From Aquimarina intermedia (GTDB lineage Bacteria; Bacteroidota; Bacteroidia; Flavobacteriales; Flavobacteriaceae): a stretch of 64,000 nucleotides of DNA. Positions 1-7,808 of the stretch are shown piece by piece (the stretch's first letter is position 1; every line of letters starts with the position of its first letter). The position numbers and the translations under genes were made by a program. The stretch is taken from NCBI RefSeq assembly GCF_008124785.1, contig NZ_VNHU01000009.1, positions 62,001 to 126,000 on the forward strand, read 5' to 3'. The notes below the pieces were generated by a model, which was not told the DNA's origin, made no database searches, and saw only the letters and a program-made list of their open reading frames with translations.

Positions 1-414
1 CTTACAAACAAGTATTTTACCATTGTATTTATTATCATCCTTCTTTCCTACCCTACAATCTGTAAACGGTAATACGTCTGCATCAATGATTTCACAAGCA
101 GCATTGTAATTAACTTGAATATAAAAACCTTTATGAGTTGCGTAGCTTTCTGAAATGTCCTGGACGAATTGTAATAATGTTATTTCCTTTTCTTCGTGAA
201 CTAAGATTTTATTTATATCATCCCCAAAACCTTTACCGGACAAATAATCTTTCATAAGGTCACGACAAGTAAGCGCGGTAACAGAATTATTAATTCCGCT
301 CTCTACAGCAACGGGGTAGTTATTATCTACCCCGTTGTTATATATTCCTGCTTTCTTATTGAAAAAAGGTAGCTTGTTAAATAGCTCAATAAATTCAAAT
401 GCTAAATTCTTCAT
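1..414 (-). CDS. Phage portal protein, N-terminal part (runs off the left edge)
   Basis: Starts at an ATG at 412-414 and is still open at base 1, giving 138 residues. It contains the segments GIYNNGVDNNYP, CRDLMKDYLSGKGF and GFYIQVNYN, which I recognise from the N-terminus of Bacteroidota phage portals. The portal is the dodecameric ring at one capsid vertex through which DNA enters and leaves. It is the last late gene visible and follows two small genes downstream of the major capsid gene. That is unusual, because portal normally follows the large terminase directly. Assignment rests on sequence pattern and context; the C-terminal clip and stem domains lie outside the window. Confidence 0.7.
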   Translation of the reverse strand, partial: MKNLAFEFIELFNKLPFFNKKAGIYNNGVDNNYPVAVESGINNSVTALTCRDLMKDYLSGKGFGDDINKILVHEEKEITLLQFVQDISESYATHKGFYIQVNYNAACEIIDADVLPFTDCRVGKKDDNKYNGKILVCK

Positions 415-420
415 TTAGTT

Positions 421-948
421 TTATTCTTCTTCGTCAACAACTTCTTCTTTTTCCGCGATTGCTTCGGCAATCAGTCCTTTGTTTTTGTAATCATCCGGGT
501 TAAGTCCTAAACCTGTTGCGGTTTCATCCAGTTGTGCCCGTGTCATTTTATCGAGTACTTCGATACGCGTTAAAACAATTTCTTCTTCCTCTGGAATCGC
601 TTCAAAAAGTTCCTCACCTCTTGGATGGTCCTTTAAAAGCTTATTACCTATTTCATCGGTAATATTTGCATTGGTTACTAATGTCGCTGAACCGAACTCC
701 AAAGGAATTCCGTTGTACTTTTCTCTTAATTTAAATCCTGATTCTTTTTTTTCGGTTTTCATACTTGAAACGTATTTGATATAATTATTGTAGTAGTCAT
801 TCAAACATCTTTGACAACCGGCATTGATCATATCAGGTTGAAAAATGTTTTGATAATCTTTGAGAAACTGTGATAAATAGCGGTTACCATTTTCATCCTT
901 TCCGTTAAAAATGGTAACCTTATCTATATTTCTCCAATCGCGAACCAT
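421..948 (-). CDS. Small phage protein with SAP/HeH-like C-terminus
   Basis: A 175-residue protein between the capsid-side gene and the portal. Its stop lies 6 bases before the portal start, and its ATG overlaps the stop of the upstream gene (TAATG). The last 50 residues (RIEVLDKMTRAQLDETATGL... followed by NKGLIAEAIAEKEE) look like a helix-extension-helix or Rho-N/SAP-type fold, as found at the ends of small head-tail proteins in other phages. Two or three cysteines sit near residue 45. A head-completion or connector role is inferred from position only. Confidence 0.6.
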   Translation of the reverse strand: MVRDWRNIDKVTIFNGKDENGNRYLSQFLKDYQNIFQPDMINAGCQRCLNDYYNNYIKYVSSMKTEKKESGFKLREKYNGIPLEFGSATLVTNANITDEIGNKLLKDHPRGEELFEAIPEEEEIVLTRIEVLDKMTRAQLDETATGLGLNPDDYKNKGLIAEAIAEKEEVVDEEE

Positions 949-1547
949 TAAGGAACTGCAGGCTGAGCAAATTTGTTATTGAACGCTGTCAGCGTAGTAT
1001 CATAATCGCTTTCTAACAACACTCTCGGCATATCATATTCCAAAGTATCATCCTTAGATGATAAAGTGAACTTGATTGCGCTATCCGATTCCCGTGAATT
1101 TTCGGTCATAACGGTTACATATAGTCCGGCATCCCATCCAAGAATCAAAAAGGCATCTGCTTTGTTTGCTCCTTTGTATCGTTTGTGAACCACAACTAAA
1201 TATGATTGACCTTTTGCAAGCTTTGAAGCCGATAATCGGTTAGCTGCTGAAGGCGTCATAATCATACCGTCAAACAAATGTCTGAACTTGTCAACTGTTT
1301 CTTCACTTGGTACAAACTCCCAGTTATAACCCTGAGTTTGTTTGATACCTTCTAATTTTAATCCTGTGGTTCCAGCGTTTAAAACTAAATCATCCACCAA
1401 CATACGATTGGTGGCATTGATTGTAGTTGCGGTCTTGTTGAAATCACTATGAGGAACTAACAAAACATCCGATTCAATACCGGATATCGAAAGATTATCA
1501 CAATCGTTTACTATATCTTCTGTCAGTTTATCCGTAAAACATCCCAT
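948..1547 (-). CDS. Phage virion protein of unknown function
   Basis: A 199-residue protein directly downstream of the major capsid gene, with no signal peptide or membrane segment. It is rich in beta-prone stretches (QSYLVVVHKRYKG, AFLILGWDAGLYVTVM), suggesting a compact beta domain. Translation is probably coupled to the next gene through a TAATG overlap. Position suggests a capsid decoration, head-closure or tail-tube role. I do not recognise the family. Confidence 0.6.
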   Translation of the reverse strand: MGCFTDKLTEDIVNDCDNLSISGIESDVLLVPHSDFNKTATTINATNRMLVDDLVLNAGTTGLKLEGIKQTQGYNWEFVPSEETVDKFRHLFDGMIMTPSAANRLSASKLAKGQSYLVVVHKRYKGANKADAFLILGWDAGLYVTVMTENSRESDSAIKFTLSSKDDTLEYDMPRVLLESDYDTTLTAFNNKFAQPAVP

Positions 1548-1575
1548 TTTTGTAATTTTTTAAAGGTTAAACTTC

Positions 1576-2646
1576 TTAGTAAGCAGCTACTGTCATGTAT
1601 GGCAATAGGTGCTTAACATCTAGCATAAGATCAAAATCGATGTAATTCGCTTTGTCTTTCTTCTCGTACCAAGATTCAATTTTTGTCAAATCTTCTGTGC
1701 TCACAGTTCCTACAGGAATATTTTCTTTTACCGTTAAGATTGCACGGTGTGGAAGGTTGTGCTTCGTTCCGTTATCTTGGTAGGATTTGATGTTGTTATC
1801 CCAATCATGACGTACTTTAATAGGTACACCACGGTAAGACTTCTTGGTGATACCGTCGGTTGTTTCGTCAAGTGAGAACACAATTGATTTATCCTCTAAA
1901 GTGTCTTGGTAGTTCTGCCATAATGCACGGGTTACTAACATTTCAGGTTGCGCACCATCTTCTAAAGCTTCAAAGAATCTTGAATCCATTTGATTGTGCA
2001 TTGCTCTAAAAGTTGCTAAAGCTTCCCCATCCGCTAATTTTTGAGCTGCATAACTTGCACCGGCATTCTTTGCAATTGCTACATAGTTGTCTGCTGTGGT
2101 AGGAATTTCGGTAAAGATTTGCTTAAACAAACCGTTGATGATATTGAAGTATTTTATATCAATACCATTCGTAATTACACCACCACCAACGACATTAGCC
2201 GCAGCTTTATCACCAAACCAAATAAGACGGTTGTTCATTTTCTTCATCGCCTGTTCCAGTTTAGCGATGATAACACCAAATTCTTCACTTCCTATACGGT
2301 CGTAGAAATCAGGGTTTACACGTTTTGCTTTCTTGAATAATTTCAATAAGCTATTCACGTCAACTGCACAGTGTTTTAATCTATCTCCTATCAATTCAGG
2401 ATCCCAGAATTTTTCAGTCATTGGAATGGATGCAGGGTTTTCACCACGATCACACCCGGTAATTTTTTCACCCACTAAACCTAAATTCCCAATAAATGGA
2501 ATTTGTTGTTTATGAGTAATACCGGTTTCAATTTCATGAAATTCGGAAAGGTCACCACCTGTTATGGTTGCTTCAAATATTGCCTGTGATACTTCACTTG
2601 CTTCTTCTGGGTTCATTGTTAAACCCGATAAATCTAATAGAGCCAT
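1576..2646 (-). CDS. Major capsid protein
   Basis: A 356-residue protein that follows the prohead protease/scaffold gene, the standard place for the major capsid protein. Its length suits an HK97-fold subunit without a long delta domain. The sequence alternates long helices (residues about 115-150, with EEFGVIIAKLEQAMKKMNN) with a C-terminal part typical of capsid subunits of Bacteroidota phages (a GVPIKVRHDWDNN segment, then HRAILTVKENIPVGT). The scaffold is encoded by the previous gene. Identification is from position, size and pattern, not from a diagnostic catalytic motif. Confidence 0.75.
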   Translation of the reverse strand: MALLDLSGLTMNPEEASEVSQAIFEATITGGDLSEFHEIETGITHKQQIPFIGNLGLVGEKITGCDRGENPASIPMTEKFWDPELIGDRLKHCAVDVNSLLKLFKKAKRVNPDFYDRIGSEEFGVIIAKLEQAMKKMNNRLIWFGDKAAANVVGGGVITNGIDIKYFNIINGLFKQIFTEIPTTADNYVAIAKNAGASYAAQKLADGEALATFRAMHNQMDSRFFEALEDGAQPEMLVTRALWQNYQDTLEDKSIVFSLDETTDGITKKSYRGVPIKVRHDWDNNIKSYQDNGTKHNLPHRAILTVKENIPVGTVSTEDLTKIESWYEKKDKANYIDFDLMLDVKHLLPYMTVAAY

Positions 2647-2695
2647 TATGCTGTTCTTTTTTGATTAATGAATGTTGTTTATAGACAATGGGTGA

Positions 2696-3226
2696 TTAGT
2701 CCTGGTCTTTCTTTTTCCAAACCTGTCTTTTTTGGTCTTGGTGTTGTTCTTTGCGTTCGCCTTTCTCGTGTTTAAAGCTCGATCCTATTGATCTTTTCAA
2801 AGCCAAAAATTCTGTTTCAAATCCTTTAATTGCTTTTGAATTTTCTTTGTTAGTTTTTTGAAGAGCTTGAATTGTATTATCTCTTTCCGCTAACTCGGTA
2901 ACTAGATTTTCAATTTTTTCTTCGAGCGCTGCCATTTCCTCTGAAGGTGCTTCTTCTTCTTTTGGCTTGATCTCTTTTAACTCACCGTCTTCAACAACAT
3001 ACGTTTCACCGTTTGGCATTACGTATTCAGCTGCATCGGCTGTTGTTTTAGCTCCAACCGTTGGCGTATCGTCTGGTTCTAAATCTGGGAATTCCAGCTC
3101 TGTACCATTGGCATCCTGAATGACTTTTAAATTTTTAGGCTTCTCAGATTTACCGAAGTTTTTTAAGCCACTTAGTAATTTATCTACAAGCGTTTCAGCT
3201 TCTTTTTTGTCTAGCGTATTGCTCAT
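2696..3226 (-). CDS. Possible separately translated scaffold, nested in the protease gene
   Basis: An in-frame ATG at 3224-3226 (MSNTLDKKEAETLVDKLL) lies at the junction between the protease domain and the charged region. It is preceded by an A/T-rich leader, which is how many Bacteroidota translation starts look. Starting here gives a 176-residue acidic coiled-coil protein that matches the scaffold part alone. The arrangement parallels lambda C/Nu3, where the scaffold is made from an internal start of the protease gene. Inference from sequence layout; not proven. Confidence 0.35.
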   Translation of the reverse strand: MSNTLDKKEAETLVDKLLSGLKNFGKSEKPKNLKVIQDANGTELEFPDLEPDDTPTVGAKTTADAAEYVMPNGETYVVEDGELKEIKPKEEEAPSEEMAALEEKIENLVTELAERDNTIQALQKTNKENSKAIKGFETEFLALKRSIGSSFKHEKGERKEQHQDQKRQVWKKKDQD

Positions 3227-3814
3227 TTTATTTGATTTAGTAATTAAATTTTTTGAAAATGCGACGGCATTCAAAGGTATTTTGGTATAGAAACCAGTAG
3301 CAAAACCGAATTCGATTGCTTGCTCTGGAGTAAGAAAAGTTTCCTTTTTCATTAATGGTTTGATTGCTTCTTTTGAAGTGCCAGTTGTAGAAGCATAGAA
3401 ATCAATAATGCCGTTTTCCATTCTTCGTAGATCCTTATAATAGGCTTCTATTTCATCGGCATCTCCTTCACCCGGTGCTCCAAATGGGTTGTGAATCATA
3501 ATTTCAGGACGATCAATAAGTAATCTTTCGTCACCGGCTAATAAAATTTTGATAGCAGCTGAAGCACATACTTCTTCAACTATAGTTCTAATCCTAACAC
3601 CCTTTTGTTTAAGGCTAATTAGGTAGTTATATGTGTCGTCACCTTCTTCAACAAAACCGCCGGGGGATTTAATGAATACATCTAATTGGGTAATCCCTTT
3701 TTGCGATTCAACTTGTTGAACTACATCTAAAAAGGTAACATTCGGCTGCATTATGTTGCCGTTTTCATCTGGAATTTCACCGATAATACCGTGAATATTT
3801 AGTACTCCTATCAT
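2696..3814 (-). CDS. ClpP-family prohead protease with C-terminal scaffold region
   Basis: Head maturation protease of family S14. The N-terminal 170 residues follow ClpP: a KSPGGFVEEGDD turn, the nucleophile serine in VCASAAIKILLAGDERL, the histidine in IMIHNPFG, and the acidic helix EIEAYYKDLRRMENGIIDFY. After about residue 195 the sequence turns acidic and charged, then forms a coiled coil (MAALEEKIENLVTELAERDN), as expected for an internal scaffold. I chose the ATG at 3812-3814; a GTG two codons upstream (3818-3820) is also possible. The protein should assemble the procapsid around the major capsid protein and then cleave itself out. Confidence 0.85.
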   Translation of the reverse strand: MIGVLNIHGIIGEIPDENGNIMQPNVTFLDVVQQVESQKGITQLDVFIKSPGGFVEEGDDTYNYLISLKQKGVRIRTIVEEVCASAAIKILLAGDERLLIDRPEIMIHNPFGAPGEGDADEIEAYYKDLRRMENGIIDFYASTTGTSKEAIKPLMKKETFLTPEQAIEFGFATGFYTKIPLNAVAFSKNLITKSNKMSNTLDKKEAETLVDKLLSGLKNFGKSEKPKNLKVIQDANGTELEFPDLEPDDTPTVGAKTTADAAEYVMPNGETYVVEDGELKEIKPKEEEAPSEEMAALEEKIENLVTELAERDNTIQALQKTNKENSKAIKGFETEFLALKRSIGSSFKHEKGERKEQHQDQKRQVWKKKDQD

Positions 3815-3875
3815 AATCACTAAATTACAAGGCGTACGAGCTTAAATATTCTAAGATAATTTGTAATTTTACCGT

Positions 3876-4094
3876 ATGATAATCCTGATTTTAATAGTTT
3901 TTGCTATCTCTCTTTACGTGATCTTTCAATTGATCAAAGGATTATATTACTTATGCTTATCTATTTACTATAAAGTAGGTTCGGAAAAGAATGTTGATGA
4001 AGGTTTCAAGAAACATGTACTTAAAGAATCAAATGATTACAAGAATTTTGAAGATAGTTTTGATACTCAAATTGGTAAAATTCTGAAAGACTAA
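3876..4094 (+). CDS. Small single-pass membrane protein on the opposite strand
   Basis: A 72-residue protein on the plus strand inside the minus-strand late operon. Residues 2-28 form one strongly hydrophobic helix (ILILIVFAISLYVIF), followed by a charged soluble tail ending in GKILKD. The leader TAATTTGTAATTTTACCGT just before the ATG is reminiscent of a Bacteroidota promoter, with little or no 5' leader. Its last four bases overlap the end of the convergent gene. It may be a lysogen-expressed extra gene (moron). Function unknown. Confidence 0.55.
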   Translation: MIILILIVFAISLYVIFQLIKGLYYLCLSIYYKVGSEKNVDEGFKKHVLKESNDYKNFEDSFDTQIGKILKD

Positions 4095-4345
4095 CTTTTC
4101 ATCTTTTTCACAATCCAATACACTGTACTTTCTCCTATATTGAATTCTTCGGAAGCATTTGTTTTAGCTTGTCTTTTGGCTTTGCTTTGTGAAAAACCCC
4201 CACGGATTAATCGAATAATTTCTTTTTGGTAGAATTCATAGATGACTTTATAATCTACCCAACTAATAGGTACAACCCCACTCTTTAAAAGATTATTGTA
4301 GTAGGGTAATTTTTCTAATTTTTTTATCAGTTCGTATGCTACCAT
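4091..4345 (-). CDS. Small helical protein with possible helix-turn-helix end
   Basis: An 84-residue basic, all-helical protein. Its C-terminal part (KTNASEEFNIGESTVYWIVKKM) reads like a helix-turn-helix of the type that ends in a recognition helix. It lies directly after the zinc-ribbon gene, overlapping its end by 7 bases. The gene is in the late operon between tape measure and protease. No function is assigned. Confidence 0.5.
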   Translation of the reverse strand: MVAYELIKKLEKLPYYNNLLKSGVVPISWVDYKVIYEFYQKEIIRLIRGGFSQSKAKRQAKTNASEEFNIGESTVYWIVKKMKS

Positions 4346-4584
4346 TTACCTAAAGGACATTTATCTGTTTCACTTCTTAATTTGGTTGATAAAGGACAAT
4401 TACATTTACCGCATTTCAAACCTTGAATCTCTTTTAACTGAAAATCTGGCATTAACTTTTCATAAGTTCCAACAACTGCATGATCACATGTAGTGCATGA
4501 TTTAGCTCTTAACCTTTCAAGGTTTGATATTTTGCCAGAAATATAATTTTTCCATGCACGTACTATCTTAAATGTTTGCCCCAT
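4339..4584 (-). CDS. Small phage zinc-ribbon protein
   Basis: An 81-residue protein starting at the ATG at 4582-4584; a TTG one codon upstream is less likely. It holds CTTCDHAV in the middle, CGKCNCPL later and a further CPLG, a pattern of paired cysteines expected to bind zinc. It overlaps the end of the tape measure gene by 17 bases, so translation is probably coupled. Small cysteine-rich proteins at this position are common in Bacteroidota phages; their role is not known to me. Confidence 0.6.
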   Translation of the reverse strand: MGQTFKIVRAWKNYISGKISNLERLRAKSCTTCDHAVVGTYEKLMPDFQLKEIQGLKCGKCNCPLSTKLRSETDKCPLGKW

Positions 4585-7282
4585 CAACCACGTTATTAAA
4601 ACTACCTACTCCATTAATTATATCCCTTACATCGGTAATCGGTGCCGGTAATTGTCTGTTTGCATCTGCTATTTTACTAGCTAGTAAATCAATATCTAAT
4701 ACATTACCACTTTGAGAACTGTTTGCTGTGCTGTTGGTCGTGAACGATCGAGATACAAAACCACCATCCGCAAAGTAGTTCGGTTTGCTTGTGCTGCTTC
4801 CTGTGAATTGATTATTGAACCCCATGAACATTTTTGCAGCTCTACGATTCATAACACCTATAAGTTCGCCTTTCTCCGCTTCAAAGGAAGTACCATCTTC
4901 ACCGGTAAAAAGAGTACCGCCATTTGAATGACGTTGACCGCCAATTTCAAACAACGCTCCCTTCTCTGCTTTTGGAACATCGGGCTTTTTAGTATTTCTA
5001 ATCTTTTGAACCTGTGCTAATCCTGATGCAACGGCAGCCGCTGCTGCTATACCACCTAACACAGGTCCTACAATCGGGATACCTGATAGTGAATTATAGG
5101 AATTTACCGCACTTTGAAAAGTTGTTATTGTAGTTTCTGCAATTGCGGCAGCTTTACCGGCATCCGAATATTTACCTAATATTGTAGCAAGTCCATTAAA
5201 AGCATCTGCAGCCAATGACAACTTAGCATCGTTCGTTTTGGCTGAAATCTCTCTATCAATTGCGGCATACTTAGCTTCAATTTTAGATTTATCCGCGCCT
5301 GTCTTTTCTGCTTTGTCAAGTTCTGCCTGTTTTTCCTGTTCAAGGTATTGACGTTGTAATTCTAAATCGTAGGTTAAGCGTTCTTGGTCAAGTATTCTTT
5401 GATTGTCTAAATCAATTGCGGCCGCTTCGGCTTTCTGCTGTTTTAGTTCTTCTTCCTGCTCTGCTTTAGCTGCTCTGTTTTCTTCATTTATCGCGCGTAT
5501 ATTGTCGTTATATTGTCGCTCCGATATCTCGCCTTCCTGAAATCTTTTTAACTGATATTCGCGCTCCGCTTCTGCGATAGCTTCGAGCCTTGCAATCTCC
5601 TGGGCTACTAGTTCATCGGTAAGAAGCTGATTTTCTTCAATGCGCTTTTGGTGTGAGCTTCTAATAATTGCTAATTCTTCTTCGGCAAAGGCAATTGTTA
5701 GTTCTTTTTGTTTTTCAAGAAACTCGTTTTTAATTTTGAGCCTTTCAAGTTCCGCTTCGGTTTGCGTTTTGTTACCAGCTTCGAGTTCTTCTTCGTTTAT
5801 TTTTAATTTTTCATCTCGTATACGTTCGGCATCGATTAAAGAATCTTCTAATGCTTTGGCTTTGCCTTTATTTTCTTCAATGAAGATTTGAAGCTTTACC
5901 TTACTTTCTTTTATGGCATCGTCAATTTCTTTCTTTGCTCTGGCACTAGTTGCTTTGGCTGCTGCTGCTTGCTCCGATGCTGCACGTTTCAACAATCCTT
6001 GTCTTTCTGCTTCAATACTTTTACGACGTTGTAAGGATTCTGTTTCGAGATTTATAACATTAGCTTGTAATTCTGCATTCTCTCGTATTTGTTCGGCTGT
6101 ACTCTCACCTAAATCAAGTTGCTGCTGTGAAATACGTGCTTTCTCTCTGGCCAGTGTTAGTTCATCATCTAAGATTTTCTTTTCAATGTCTCCGGCTTGC
6201 TGTAAAAGCTTGGCACGTTCTTGTAATGATGTCGCTTCGTCCTTTGCTAATAACCTCAATTCGGCTATTTGCTTTTTTCTGGCTGCCTGTGTGGTTATAA
6301 GTCCAATTTCTGTATCTCGTAATTTCTGAAGGGCTGCTTCTAATTCATAAGCTAATCTTACTTCGCGCGCAATTTCATCTCCTAATCCTGAAGCTGCTTC
6401 CTTCACATCGTTAAAAGCCCCGACAAAGTCACCAGATATAAATTTCAATAGTGCCCCTCCTAATTGTGAAAGTCTATCAATAATCACATCAAAGAACGCC
6501 CCTAATCCTGCTAAGGCCTTACTTACAAAATCAACTCCCTTTTGGGTTTTTGTAAGGTATGCGATCAGCGAACCAACTAGCACAAGTATAGCACCTATAC
6601 CCGTAGCAACTAACGCAATTTTAAAAGCTTTTAAAGCTGTATTCATTAAAAACGTTGAAATCGCTGCGGCTTTTTGGGCTTTGGTATATCCTTGTGTACT
6701 CGCTGTAAGTATTTTGTAATTTTTACCTACACTAGCAATTTCTAATTTTAAAGCAGCGAATACAGGCTTACCAACTTTTAAAATTTCATTTATGTTTCTT
6801 TGAGCCTTAGCAAATAAAGTGTTTTGATTTTGTGCTGCTAAGATAGCTTCGGTATATCCTCCGACACTTCTACTAGTATCACCTGTATTACCTTCAAGTT
6901 CTTTTAAACGATTGCTTAATTCAAGTTTCTTTTTGGCGAGTTTATCGGCTTCCTTTGAATTGGCACCGTATAAATCTGCTTGCTTGGCCCACTCTTTACC
7001 AACTACAGATAACGCGTTTCTGGCTTGCTCTACGGTTTTAATCTCTTTCCCTTGCAAGCTGATCATTTTAGCGATTTGCTGCTGTGCTGAATTAGATTCT
7101 TTGCGTACGCCCTTGTATGCTGATTCAAGACGTACATACGTTTCACTACTCGTATCACCTGAACGTTTGAGCGCGTCCAATTGCTTCTTTAAAAACTCAC
7201 TTTCCTTTTTGAGTTCTGAAGTAGAAGCAATGGCTGCATCTATATCAATATCTAGTTCGAATATTTTAATTTTTTCAGCCAT
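4568..7282 (-). CDS. Tail tape measure protein
   Basis: At 904 residues this is the longest phage gene in the window. The N-terminus has coiled-coil heptads (SELKKESEFLKKQLDALKRS), then a hydrophobic pair near residues 210-250 (ALVATGIGAILVLVGSLIAY). A long Ala/Glu/Lys/Gln-rich coiled coil covers about 340-690, with a second hydrophobic stretch near 750 (IPIVGPVLGGIAAAAAVASG). The C-terminal GGLFTGEDGTS-like and FADGGFVSR-like segments are typical tape-measure endings. It sets tail length and probably helps DNA cross the cell envelope, which implies a long-tailed, siphovirus-like virion. Its ATG overlaps the stop of the preceding gene (TGATG). Confidence 0.9.
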   Translation of the reverse strand: MAEKIKIFELDIDIDAAIASTSELKKESEFLKKQLDALKRSGDTSSETYVRLESAYKGVRKESNSAQQQIAKMISLQGKEIKTVEQARNALSVVGKEWAKQADLYGANSKEADKLAKKKLELSNRLKELEGNTGDTSRSVGGYTEAILAAQNQNTLFAKAQRNINEILKVGKPVFAALKLEIASVGKNYKILTASTQGYTKAQKAAAISTFLMNTALKAFKIALVATGIGAILVLVGSLIAYLTKTQKGVDFVSKALAGLGAFFDVIIDRLSQLGGALLKFISGDFVGAFNDVKEAASGLGDEIAREVRLAYELEAALQKLRDTEIGLITTQAARKKQIAELRLLAKDEATSLQERAKLLQQAGDIEKKILDDELTLAREKARISQQQLDLGESTAEQIRENAELQANVINLETESLQRRKSIEAERQGLLKRAASEQAAAAKATSARAKKEIDDAIKESKVKLQIFIEENKGKAKALEDSLIDAERIRDEKLKINEEELEAGNKTQTEAELERLKIKNEFLEKQKELTIAFAEEELAIIRSSHQKRIEENQLLTDELVAQEIARLEAIAEAEREYQLKRFQEGEISERQYNDNIRAINEENRAAKAEQEEELKQQKAEAAAIDLDNQRILDQERLTYDLELQRQYLEQEKQAELDKAEKTGADKSKIEAKYAAIDREISAKTNDAKLSLAADAFNGLATILGKYSDAGKAAAIAETTITTFQSAVNSYNSLSGIPIVGPVLGGIAAAAAVASGLAQVQKIRNTKKPDVPKAEKGALFEIGGQRHSNGGTLFTGEDGTSFEAEKGELIGVMNRRAAKMFMGFNNQFTGSSTSKPNYFADGGFVSRSFTTNSTANSSQSGNVLDIDLLASKIADANRQLPAPITDVRDIINGVGSFNNVVDGANI

Positions 7283-7803
7283 CAGATTGCAATTATTTCA
7301 AGATGAAGTCTTTGGTGATTACCCGATACCTCTCTAAATGCTACGTGAATCCTAGTTCCTGAGATTCTCCGTATTACGGGGTAACAAACATCATTATGAT
7401 TATTCCAATCACTAGCCGTGTAGTTAAGCGTTGGTATTAATCTGCGATTGTAAATATTCTGTTTGAAATTAACCTCGATTAACGTGTCATTACCGCTATT
7501 TGCAATTATTTTAGCTGAACTAATGATTCCCCCAACGGTATAACTAACAGGGCTATTACCTATTTGAATATTATAAACCGTTCCATATACGGGAATAGCT
7601 CCGACAATAGAATTAAGGTGCGTTTGAAGCGTTGTATTACCGTCGTACTTCATACTTTTTAAACGATCATCAATGAGATTAAAAAAAGAATCTCTTAACT
7701 CGTATAATACCGCTTTGACATTGGCAGCGGCAATCTCTTTGTTATTGTTGTCATATACATTACTGTTTACAACTTCTGTTACATTACTTCTACTCTTTGC
7801 CAT
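7282..7803 (-). CDS. Phage tail-associated protein of unknown function
   Basis: A 173-residue protein between the large tail gene and the tape measure. The N-terminal 60 residues (VTEVVNSNVYDNNN, then a helix VLYELRDSFFNLIDDRLKS) resemble the anchoring end shared by several Bacteroidota phage tail proteins. The rest is beta-rich with no catalytic signature. A peripheral tail or fibre-attachment role is inferred from context. Confidence 0.55.
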   Translation of the reverse strand: MAKSRSNVTEVVNSNVYDNNNKEIAAANVKAVLYELRDSFFNLIDDRLKSMKYDGNTTLQTHLNSIVGAIPVYGTVYNIQIGNSPVSYTVGGIISSAKIIANSGNDTLIEVNFKQNIYNRRLIPTLNYTASDWNNHNDVCYPVIRRISGTRIHVAFREVSGNHQRLHLEIIAI

Positions 7804-7808
7804 GTCTG

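Noticed and set aside
380..400. CTCAATAAATTCAA shared between about 383 and 30008 as prophage attachment core
   Set aside because: The 14-base word is very A/T-rich and the first copy lies inside the coding part of the portal gene, so chance identity is more likely.
5640..6329. Plus-strand open frames of 83 and 138 codons over the tape measure gene
   Set aside because: They are antisense to a strongly coiled-coil gene; the Ser/Ala/Cys-rich content is what the reverse of Glu/Lys/Ala codons gives.
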